This document shows positions 22,966-29,320 of a stretch of 30,179 nucleotides of DNA, piece after piece. The translations under genes and the position numbers were made by a program. The notes beneath the pieces are model-generated. The model saw nothing but the letters and a program-made list of their open reading frames with translations, had not been told where the DNA came from and ran no database searches. Numbering within the stretch: the stretch's first letter is position 1; each line of letters begins with the position of its first letter. This stretch comes from an uncultured Ruminococcus sp. (lineage in GTDB: Bacteria; Bacillota; Clostridia; Oscillospirales; Ruminococcaceae): contig CAJTOG010000017.1 in the NCBI GenBank assembly GCA_910577575.1, positions 1 to 30,179 of the forward strand, given 5' to 3'.

Positions 22966-23463
22966 ATGCATAATCTTAACATTGTACTTGTTGAGCCTCA
23001 GATTCCGCAGAATACCGGAAATATTTCACGCACCTGTGCTGTCACCGGTGCAAGGCTTCATCTTGTTAGACCTTTCGGCTTTCAGATTACTGACAAGCAT
23101 CTGAAACGTGCAGGGCTTGATTACTGGGACAAGCTTGATGTAACTTATTATGATAGTCTGACGGATTTTTTTCAAAAAAATTCTGATGGAAAATTTTTCT
23201 ATTTTACAACAAAAGGTAAATATGTTCATAGCGATGCTGAATATCCTGATAATTGCTATCTTGTTTTTGGCAGGGAAGATGCAGGGCTTCCGGAAGAACT
23301 GCTTTATAATAATCCTGAAAGCTGTGTGAGGATACCCATGAGAAATGAGTTGAGAAGTTTGAATTTGTCAAATTCTGTGGCAATAGCAGTTTATGAGGTA
23401 CTGCGTCAATGGAATTATCCTGATTTATCCCGAGAGGGAAAACTAACAAAATATGAATGGTAA
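22966..23463 (+). CDS. trmL: tRNA (cytidine/uridine-34 2'-O)-methyltransferase
   Basis: SPOUT-class enzyme that uses S-adenosylmethionine to methylate the ribose at wobble position 34 of tRNA-Leu. It has 165 residues. NIVLVEPQIPQNTGNISRTC is the N-terminal signature with the conserved Arg. YLVFGREDAGLPEE and IPMRNELRSLNLSNSVAIAV form the trefoil-knot cofactor pocket. AAGGAG lies 6 bases before the ATG. It is followed by degV after 15 bases. Confidence 0.95.
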   Translation: MHNLNIVLVEPQIPQNTGNISRTCAVTGARLHLVRPFGFQITDKHLKRAGLDYWDKLDVTYYDSLTDFFQKNSDGKFFYFTTKGKYVHSDAEYPDNCYLVFGREDAGLPEELLYNNPESCVRIPMRNELRSLNLSNSVAIAVYEVLRQWNYPDLSREGKLTKYEW

Positions 23464-23478
23464 AGGAGATGGGATACT

Positions 23479-24351
23479 ATGTCACGAATTATGATACTTA
23501 CAGACAGTTGCTGTGACCTTACAAAAGAAACAATTGAGGAGCTGGGAATAACTGTTCTGCCTTTTGAAATTACTTTTAACGGTGAGACTTTTCGTGAAAT
23601 TTTTGATAAATCAACTCAGGAATTTTATGATATGATGTTTCAGAGCGATGAAATACCGAAACATTCTCAGCTATCACCACTGACTTTTGAACAGACTTAC
23701 AAAAAGCTTTTTGATGAGGGATATACCGATATTATCAGTATTTCAATCAATAGTGAAGGTTCAGGTACTTTCAATAATTCAATTATTGCAAAAAATAATT
23801 TCTATGAGGATAATCCTGAAGCTGTTGATAAAATCAGAATTTTCAATATTGATTCCCGTTGTTATACAGTTTTCTATGGCTATCCGATTATTGAAGCTGT
23901 CAGGAAAATACGCAGGGGTGCAGAATCTGAGGAAATAGTTGCATATCTTGAAGAGTGGTTTAATGTATGTGCGATTTATGCTGTTCCATATAATCTTAAA
24001 TATGCAAGAAAATCCGGACGTATTTCAGCAACAGCAGCATTTGCAGGCGAACTTCTGGGGCTTAAACCCATTATAGAATTTGCGGACAATAAAACGACTA
24101 TGGTTGAAAAAATCAGAGGCGAGAAAAATATTGTCATGAAGCTTGCTGAATGTGCTGAAAAGCGTATGACTCCGCAAACTCCGTATATTATTATACATGG
24201 TCGTGATAATTCGCTTGCAAAGGAACTTGAAAGGGAAATGACTAAGCGAACAGGCAGAAAAGCAGAAATGTTTGCAAATATCGGAGCTGTTGTTGCATCA
24301 AATATAGGTGCAGACCTTGTGGCAGTACTTGTAAGGAGAAAAAACAAGTAA
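23479..24351 (+). CDS. DegV-family fatty-acid-binding protein
   Basis: A 290-residue DegV (EDD-fold) protein. Known members bind fatty acids and include FakB, the partner of the fatty-acid kinase FakA. ILTDSCCDLTKE is the N-terminal signature. SQLSPLTFEQTY and SINSEGSGTFNN line the ligand pocket, and YARKSGRISATAAFAGELLGLKPI is the conserved middle-domain segment. AAGGAG stands 10 bases before the ATG. No fakA is nearby, so a FakB role is inference. A strong terminator follows. Confidence 0.92.
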   Translation: MSRIMILTDSCCDLTKETIEELGITVLPFEITFNGETFREIFDKSTQEFYDMMFQSDEIPKHSQLSPLTFEQTYKKLFDEGYTDIISISINSEGSGTFNNSIIAKNNFYEDNPEAVDKIRIFNIDSRCYTVFYGYPIIEAVRKIRRGAESEEIVAYLEEWFNVCAIYAVPYNLKYARKSGRISATAAFAGELLGLKPIIEFADNKTTMVEKIRGEKNIVMKLAECAEKRMTPQTPYIIIHGRDNSLAKELEREMTKRTGRKAEMFANIGAVVASNIGADLVAVLVRRKNK

Positions 24352-24357
24352 ATATGT

Positions 24358-24386
24358 AAGGGACGCTTAAAAGCGTCCCTTTTTTA
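24358..24386. terminator. Bidirectional terminator after degV
   Basis: AAGGGACGCTT (24358-24368) and AAGCGTCCCTT (24371-24381) are perfect inverted arms followed by a T-run. The convergent spore-protein gene ends just beyond, so it may serve both. Confidence 0.92.
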
Positions 24387-24396
24387 TGATTGTGGT

Positions 24397-24597
24397 TTAC
24401 TGCATCTTGTATGCATTGATCATTTTCTGAACCATACGGCCCCCGATTGATCCTGCTTCACGAGCAGTAAGGTCGCCGTTGTAACCCTGCTTGAGGTTTA
24501 CGCCGAGTTCTGATGCTGATTCCATCTTGAATCTTTCAAGAGCTTCTCTGCCCTTCTGTGTCATTTCTCCGTTGTTGTTGCTGTTATTGTTGCTCAT
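24397..24597 (-). CDS. Alpha/beta-type small acid-soluble spore protein
   Basis: A 66-residue DNA-binding spore-coat-of-DNA protein. Family members saturate spore DNA and protect it from UV. FKMESASELGVNL holds the GPR-protease recognition region (E-[SA]-A-SELG), and AREAGSIGGRMVQKMI is the C-terminal DNA-binding motif. The N-terminus is Asn-rich (SNNNSNNNG). AAGGAG lies 9 bases before the ATG. The nearest promoter-like element is vegetative in form rather than sigma-G. Its presence suggests a sporulating ancestor or lifestyle. Confidence 0.93.
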   Translation of the reverse strand: MSNNNSNNNGEMTQKGREALERFKMESASELGVNLKQGYNGDLTAREAGSIGGRMVQKMINAYKMQ

Positions 24598-24640
24598 TGT
24601 TTTGTTCTCCTTAAAGTTGAATTATTGATGCCGTGATAGT

Positions 24641-24649
24641 ATTATAACA
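24641..24649 (-). promoter_or_regulatory. Extended -10 element upstream of the spore-protein gene
   Basis: On the minus strand TGT then TATAAT (24646-24641), about 45 bases before the start codon. No good TTGACA-like -35 is at 16-18 bases. I could not find a convincing sigma-G pair (ATGA-type -35, CATxxTA -10). Confidence 0.45.
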
Positions 24650-24797
24650 CAGCATTTCAAAAATATTATTGGAAAAATAAGTATATTTTATTTCACGTTG
24701 TTTTCACTGGCAAATCATTTTTTATTCATGATTATATTTTAAAATCATAATAATATAAAAATAGAAAAGATGATTTTTATCTAAACTTCAGTAGAAT

Positions 24798-24840
24798 ATC
24801 CCCACTTCTAAGCGAACGAAGTGAGCAAAAGTGGGGGGAT
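24798..24840. mobile_element. Transposon-end-like hairpin, possibly an IS200/IS605-type remnant
   Basis: ATCCCCACTT (24798-24807) pairs with AAGTGG..GGGGAT (24829-24840), with slippage in the G run, around a 21-base loop. An alternative shorter stem uses CACTTC (24803-24808) with GAAGTG (24818-24823), so the two folds exclude each other. GC-rich hairpins of this form, with a GCGAACGAAGTGAGC-like loop, are familiar from the ends of IS200/IS605-type elements and their omega-RNA regions. That is recall, not a search. No transposase or TnpB remnant flanks it, and it stands alone in an AT-rich gap. Confidence 0.45.
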
Positions 24841-24857
24841 GAATGCCGTATCTTTTT

Positions 24858-24989
24858 TCAACCTCCGTTTGATAAATCCTTGTAAGTTGTAATCATCTTG
24901 TTTTTGTCTTGGGATTCCTGTGCCGTGCTGATTTTTTCCAGCAGAATTTTGGCACAAGCCACCTGTTTGTTATCCAATGGCAATCTCAT
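24858..24989 (-). CDS. Possible 43-residue ORF of unknown function
   Basis: From ATG 24989 to TGA 24858 the minus strand encodes MRLPLDNKQVACAKILLEKI and a further 23 residues ending LSNGG. The start has only a weak purine-rich upstream stretch (GGAAAGAAAG, about 10 bases away). Composition is unlike the surrounding AT-rich DNA: more C and G in third positions, and a plausible amphipathic helix at residues 8-26. A near-consensus promoter lies about 50 bases upstream. A GGAGG near the ORF's 3' end looks like a ribosome site for a following gene that is not there, so this may be a leftover of a truncated unit. I recognise no family. Confidence 0.4.
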   Translation of the reverse strand: MRLPLDNKQVACAKILLEKISTAQESQDKNKMITTYKDLSNGG

Positions 24990-25039
24990 AATAAAACTTT
25001 CTTTCCGCTTAAAAAAAGCTGTATAATTTTTACGATGTA

Positions 25040-25068
25040 ATCATATCATATATTTTTATTTTTGTCAA
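25040..25068 (-). promoter_or_regulatory. Strong orphan promoter facing the small ORF and hairpin
   Basis: On the minus strand: TTGACA (25068-25063), a 17-base spacer, TATGAT (25045-25040) preceded by TGA, an extended -10. It lies just after the gap terminator and drives only the 43-codon ORF and the hairpin at 24798-24840, upstream of the spore-protein gene. Confidence 0.7.
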
Positions 25069-25082
25069 ATTCAGTTGAATAT

Positions 25083-25111
25083 AAAAAAGCGACTCATTTA
25101 AGAGTCGCTTT
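25083..25111 (-). terminator. gap intrinsic terminator
   Basis: AAAGCGACTC (25086-25095) pairs with GAGTCGCTTT (25102-25111) around a 6-base loop. On the minus-strand RNA a run of six U overlaps and follows the stem. Confidence 0.92.
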
Positions 25112-25136
25112 ATTGTTTATTTTACAGAAATTCCAA

Positions 25137-26174
25137 TTAAGCAAGTTCAGCAAAATACTTGATTGTTCTTACCATCTGTGATGTGTAAGAATTTTCATTG
25201 TCGTACCATGAAACTACCTGTACTTCATAGAGGTCATCAGAAATCTTGGAAACCATTGTCTGAGTAGCATCGAAGAGTGAACCATACTTCATGCCGATAA
25301 CGTCAGAAGAAACAATCTGGTCTGTGTTGTAGCCAAATGATTCAGAAGCAGCAGCTTTCATAGCAGCGTTGATGCCGTCAACAGTAACATCTGTACCCTT
25401 AACAACAGCTGTAAGGATTGTTGTAGAACCTGTTGGAACAGGAACTCTCTGTGCAGAACCGATGAGCTTTCCGTTGAGTTCAGGAATTACAAGACCAATA
25501 GCCTTTGCAGCACCTGTTGAGTTAGGAACGATATTTGCAGCACCAGCTCTTGCTCTTCTGAGGTCACCCTTTCTGTGAGGACCGTCAAGAATCATCTGGT
25601 CGCCTGTATAAGCATGAATTGTGCTCATTATACCACTCTGAATCGGAGCATAGTCATTAAGAGCCTTAGCCATAGGAGCAAGGCAGTTTGTTGTACATGA
25701 AGCAGCAGAGATGATAGTATCATCAGCTGTAAGAGTATCTTCGTTTACACTGAAAACAATTGTTTTAAGGTCGCTGCCTGCCGGTGCAGAAATGACAACT
25801 TTCTTAGCACCTGCATCAATATGAGCCTGTGATTTAGCCTTTGAGCAGTAGAAGCCTGTACACTCAAGAACTACATCAACACCGATTTCTCCCCAAGGAA
25901 GTTCAGCAGCATTAGCTTTAGCATAGATTGTAAGAGTCTTGCCGTCAACTGTAATTGTACCAGCTTCGTCATCAGCTTCAACAGTGTGAACATTTTCACC
26001 GATTTTACCGCAGTAACCGCCCTGAGCTGTATCATACTTGAGAAGCTGAGCAAGCATTGAAGGCTTTGTAAGGTCGTTGATTGCAACTACCTCATAACCT
26101 TCTGCACCGAACATCTGTCTGAATGCAAGACGACCGATACGACCAAAACCATTAATAGCAACTTTAACTGACAT
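25137..26174 (-). CDS. gap: Glyceraldehyde-3-phosphate dehydrogenase, type I
   Basis: Glycolytic enzyme that oxidises and phosphorylates glyceraldehyde-3-phosphate with NAD+. It has 345 residues. The Rossmann motif is INGFGRIGRLAFR, and Asp34 (AINDLTKP) favours NAD over NADP. The catalytic Cys is Cys160 in SAASCTTNC. HAYTGDQMILDGPHRKGDLR and RRARAGAANIVPNSTGAAKA form the phosphate sites. The C-terminal VSWYDNENSYTSQMVR is complete. AGGAGG lies 9 bases before the ATG. It has its own promoter and terminator, so it is probably monocistronic; pgk and tpi are not adjacent. Confidence 0.98.
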   Translation of the reverse strand: MSVKVAINGFGRIGRLAFRQMFGAEGYEVVAINDLTKPSMLAQLLKYDTAQGGYCGKIGENVHTVEADDEAGTITVDGKTLTIYAKANAAELPWGEIGVDVVLECTGFYCSKAKSQAHIDAGAKKVVISAPAGSDLKTIVFSVNEDTLTADDTIISAASCTTNCLAPMAKALNDYAPIQSGIMSTIHAYTGDQMILDGPHRKGDLRRARAGAANIVPNSTGAAKAIGLVIPELNGKLIGSAQRVPVPTGSTTILTAVVKGTDVTVDGINAAMKAAASESFGYNTDQIVSSDVIGMKYGSLFDATQTMVSKISDDLYEVQVVSWYDNENSYTSQMVRTIKYFAELA

Positions 26175-26244
26175 TGGAAATTACCTCCTGATAATATATA
26201 TCGCAAGCTTTGAATTGGAATTCTATGAAGCTTGTCATAAATAC

Positions 26245-26273
26245 ATTATACAACATTCTGCTAAATTTTTCAA
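26245..26273 (-). promoter_or_regulatory. gap promoter
   Basis: On the minus strand: TTGAAA (26273-26268), a 17-base spacer, TATAAT (26250-26245), about 65 bases before the gap ATG. The rest of the gap to 26455 is AT-rich. It also holds a TATAAT at 26403-26408 with a weak -35, probably serving the divergent gene. Confidence 0.82.
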
Positions 26274-26455
26274 GTGTTTATATAAAAAAATAACGTATTT
26301 ATCAATAAATATACATTTCATACAAAAATTAACAGTAAATTTTGTTAAAAATAACGGCATAATAAATTTGAATTTGCTATTTCTTTTTTTTGTAAAATGT
26401 AGTATAATAAAAATGGTAGATTATTACCTTAATAAAATTCAAAGGAGCTAACAAT

Positions 26456-27214
26456 ATGAATAATAAAGGTTTTTTTGACAATTTTGTAAATGATATGTTT
26501 ACGAATGATTACATGGCGAGCATGGAATTTCTTCTGAGATACAATATATCGGCAATAGTTTATTATTGTCAGGATTTTAAAGATTCTACAAAAGATGAGA
26601 ATTTCAAAAAAGATGTCACTGAATTTTGTGAAAAAATTCAGAAATATTCGTTTCCACAGCTCAGAATGCTTGAGATTTACTCCGCTATTAAAGATGCTGT
26701 TCAAAGTGATTCGGATATATCTGCTCAGAATCTTGACGTTTTTTTACCGGATTTCGTTAAAAGGGTTAAGTCATATATTGTCGGTAAGTGTGATATAGAA
26801 TATATTGCAGGAACTTCATGTTTTGTAAGTACGGATTTACGATATCTGGAGTTTATTTTGCTCATGTATACCAGAAAATTGGTTACAGATGGTGCTGAAA
26901 AGATTGAAATAACATTTTCTGTTGACAGCAAAAATGCTATTATAGATTTTTCTGTTAAGAAAATCATGCCTGAATCAAGAATTTATTTTGAAGATGACTT
27001 GATGAACAGGGAAGTCATTATTAATCATTTTGATAAATTGGCAGATTTGTGGGCAAATAAAATCAATGCTGAGATTAAATTTGATGGAAATGATATGAAG
27101 ATTAAACTTCCGCTTGATAATGGTACTGTTATGCATTCAAAGGGAAAAGAACTTAAGACAGAGCCTGTTTTCAACAGTTATAATATTATGCTTTCTGATT
27201 TTTTGGATTTCTGA
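26456..27214 (+). CDS. Hypothetical protein with a possible degenerate GHKL ATPase-like domain
   Basis: 252 residues, soluble, with no signal peptide. I do not recognise a named family. Residues about 1-100 look helical (MASMEFLLRYNISAIVYYCQ onward). Residues about 120-165 read like a worn HATPase_c N-box strand-helix (DLRYLEFILLMYTRKLVTDGAEKIEITFS, then IIDFSVKKI). The order of a helical part then this segment resembles a histidine kinase lacking its His and the G1/G2 boxes. The ATP-binding Asn is not evident, so catalysis is unlikely. AAAGGAG stands 8 bases before the ATG. A TATAAT lies at 26403. It stands alone between gap and the CYTH operon. Confidence 0.6.
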   Translation: MNNKGFFDNFVNDMFTNDYMASMEFLLRYNISAIVYYCQDFKDSTKDENFKKDVTEFCEKIQKYSFPQLRMLEIYSAIKDAVQSDSDISAQNLDVFLPDFVKRVKSYIVGKCDIEYIAGTSCFVSTDLRYLEFILLMYTRKLVTDGAEKIEITFSVDSKNAIIDFSVKKIMPESRIYFEDDLMNREVIINHFDKLADLWANKINAEIKFDGNDMKIKLPLDNGTVMHSKGKELKTEPVFNSYNIMLSDFLDF

Positions 27215-27261
27215 AATTATCGAGAATTATCATTATTAAGAAAGAAATTTACTGTTTTTTG

Positions 27262-27290
27262 TTGACAATATTCAAAAAAAGTTATATAAT
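27262..27290 (+). promoter_or_regulatory. Perfect-consensus promoter of the CYTH-phoH-ybeY-era operon
   Basis: TTGACA (27262-27267), exactly 17 bases, TATAAT (27285-27290). Both boxes are fully consensus. Confidence 0.92.
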
Positions 27291-27346
27291 AACATTATGT
27301 TTTATTATCATTGCTTTTGATGCTTTTTTGAAACGGAGTGAAAAAA

Positions 27347-27853
27347 TTGAGTAATTCTTTGGAAATTGAAAGAAAATTCCTTATCAGGTTTCCGGATAAG
27401 AAATATCTTGATATTAAAAGAAAACTTGAAATTCTTCAGATTTATCTTGAAAACGGAAGTAATAATTCTCAACGGAGAGTCAGAAAAATTAAAGAAAACA
27501 ACACTGTTAAATATTTCTATACTGAAAAAATATTCATTTCTGATGAAAAACGGCAGGAAACTGAATATGAGATTAAAAAGTCTGAATATCAGAAACTTCT
27601 TTGTGAAAAAAGAAACGATTGTGTTCCCATAGAAAAACAGCGTATCTGTTTTGTTTTCAGAAATCAGCTGTTTGAAATGGACATATATCCTTTTTCGGAC
27701 AGGCTCGCTATACTTGAACTTGAACTTGAAAGTACGGAGCAGGAAATATTCTTTCCTGACTATATAGATGTAATAAAGGAAGTTACAGGAATTGATGAAT
27801 ACTCCAATATTTCTCTTGCAAATGCCGGAGTATTCCCGAAGGGAGTTTATTAA
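27347..27853 (+). CDS. CYTH-domain protein (triphosphate tunnel family)
   Basis: A 168-residue CYTH protein. The N-terminal ExExK signature is LEIERKFLI. Further tunnel residues lie in QIYLE, RRVRKI, YFYTEK, ETEYEI and EMDIYPFSDRLAILELELES. The family binds inorganic or organic triphosphates, and members include triphosphatases and class IV adenylate cyclases. The short bacterial form usually acts as a tripolyphosphatase, so cAMP synthesis should not be assumed. GGAGTG stands 6 bases before TTG 27347, and the product then begins (M)SNSLEIERKF; an in-frame GTG at 27338 overlaps that ribosome site. Its TAA overlaps the phoH ATG (TAATG). Confidence 0.88.
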   Translation: MSNSLEIERKFLIRFPDKKYLDIKRKLEILQIYLENGSNNSQRRVRKIKENNTVKYFYTEKIFISDEKRQETEYEIKKSEYQKLLCEKRNDCVPIEKQRICFVFRNQLFEMDIYPFSDRLAILELELESTEQEIFFPDYIDVIKEVTGIDEYSNISLANAGVFPKGVY

Positions 27854-28818
27854 TGACAGAAAAAATCCTTGCAATTGACAATGAAGAAGAACTGTCCTCT
27901 TTATTCGGACAGTTTGACGCAAATATAAGGCATATTGAAAAACAGTATAATGTTAATATAGTTATCAGGGACGGAATTAAAATTATAGGTAATGAAACTT
28001 CTGTTTCCGATGCTGCAAAAGCATTGGAAGCACTTATTAAAATGTGCAGGAACGGTCAGACTCTAAATAATCAGACTGTTCACTATGTGACTGCTATGGT
28101 TGCTGACGGTGCAGAACAGAAATTGGCGGAACTCGGCGGAGACGGTGTTTGCATAACATCATCCGGAAAAATTGTCCGTCCCCGAACTGTCGGCCAGAAG
28201 CATTATCTTGACGCAATAAAAAACAATACAATTGTTCTTGGAATCGGTCCGGCAGGAACAGGAAAAACATATCTTGCAGTTGCTATGGCAGTAAAAGCTT
28301 TCAGGGAGCATAAAGTCAGAAAAATTATTTTAACACGTCCGGCTGTTGAAGCAGGCGAAAAGCTCGGATTTCTTCCAGGTGATATGCAGGATAAAGTTGA
28401 CCCTTATCTTCGACCGCTTTATGACGCACTCTTTGATATGTTCGGTTCTGACAGATTCGGGCAATATATGGAAAAAGGTATAATTGAAGTCGCTCCGCTT
28501 GCCTATATGAGAGGCCGTACTCTTGATGAAGCCTTTATTATTCTTGACGAAGCACAGAATACAACTTCTGAACAGATTAAGATGTTCCTTACACGCCTCG
28601 GCAACGACAGCAGAATGGTTATAACTGGAGACATTACCCAGATTGATTTGCCTGATGCAAAAAAATCGGGACTTGTTGAGGCTGTTAAGATTCTTAAGGG
28701 CATTGATGATATAAGTATTCATAAATTTACTGAAAAAGATGTTGTGCGTCACAGGCTTGTGCAGGATATTATAAAGGCATATGAAAAATTTAATGAAGGG
28801 AGAAAGATTCATGCCTAA
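27853..28818 (+). CDS. phoH: PhoH-family ATPase
   Basis: Cytosolic P-loop ATPase of 321 residues. Residues 1-110 form the N-terminal KH-like extension of the PhoL/YbeZ group. Walker A is GPAGTGKT at 132-139 and Walker B is FIILDEAQN near 230. GEKLGFLPGDMQDKVDPYLRPLYD and MRGRTLDEAF are the family signatures. In Enterobacteria YbeZ interacts with YbeY in RNA metabolism, and here ybeY follows directly with an 8-base overlap. Despite the name, there is no pho box or phosphate context. Confidence 0.95.
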   Translation: MTEKILAIDNEEELSSLFGQFDANIRHIEKQYNVNIVIRDGIKIIGNETSVSDAAKALEALIKMCRNGQTLNNQTVHYVTAMVADGAEQKLAELGGDGVCITSSGKIVRPRTVGQKHYLDAIKNNTIVLGIGPAGTGKTYLAVAMAVKAFREHKVRKIILTRPAVEAGEKLGFLPGDMQDKVDPYLRPLYDALFDMFGSDRFGQYMEKGIIEVAPLAYMRGRTLDEAFIILDEAQNTTSEQIKMFLTRLGNDSRMVITGDITQIDLPDAKKSGLVEAVKILKGIDDISIHKFTEKDVVRHRLVQDIIKAYEKFNEGRKIHA

Positions 28819-29320
28819 GCTAAAGGTTTATGTTAAAAATAATCAGACGGAGGTGAAGATTCCTGTCGGAATAAGACTTCTTATAAGAAGATGTTGTCAG
28901 GCTGTATTGACTACTGAAAATTTCGGTAAAGATGCAGAAGTAAGTGTTTCATTTGTAAGTAACAGCGAAATTAAAAATCTTAATAAAATTTACAGAAATA
29001 AGGACAGTGTTACAGATGTATTGTCATTTCCGCTTACAAGTGATGACGGTACTGTTGAAATAAATCCTGAAACGAATGCCGTACAGCTTGGCGATATTGT
29101 TATTTCACTTGAAACGGCAGTGAAACAGGCTCAAAATTATGGACATTCCTTGGAGCGTGAAATAGGTTTTTTAACTGTTCATTCAATGCTTCATCTTCTC
29201 GGATATGACCATGAGACGAGTCAGCTTGACCAGCGGATTATGCGTGAAAAAGAAGAGTCGGTTCTTGAAAAGCTTGGCATTTCAAGAGATGTAACATTTG
29301 TGGTTCAGGGGGATAACTGA
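28811..29320 (+). CDS. ybeY: Endoribonuclease YbeY (rRNA maturation factor)
   Basis: Zinc metallo-RNase of 169 residues acting in 16S rRNA 3' processing and 70S quality control. The metal site is His124, His128 and His134 in HSMLHLLGYDHE. Upstream YRNKDSVTDVLSFPL is the other family signature. ATG 28811 is chosen because GGGAGAAAG stands before it and the family N-terminus (KLKVYVKNNQ) fits; in-frame ATGs at 28781 and 28793 lie inside phoH. Its TGA overlaps the era ATG. Confidence 0.95.
   Translation: MPKLKVYVKNNQTEVKIPVGIRLLIRRCCQAVLTTENFGKDAEVSVSFVSNSEIKNLNKIYRNKDSVTDVLSFPLTSDDGTVEINPETNAVQLGDIVISLETAVKQAQNYGHSLEREIGFLTVHSMLHLLGYDHETSQLDQRIMREKEESVLEKLGISRDVTFVVQGDN

Noticed and set aside
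27347..27853. Class IV adenylate cyclase call for the CYTH gene
   Set aside because: The CYTH signature alone does not show cAMP synthesis. Short bacterial forms are mostly triphosphatases.
27308..27922. 204-codon minus-strand open frame opposite the CYTH gene
   Set aside because: It is Phe/Leu-rich antisense sequence. The plus strand has a CYTH signature, a consensus promoter and coupled neighbours.
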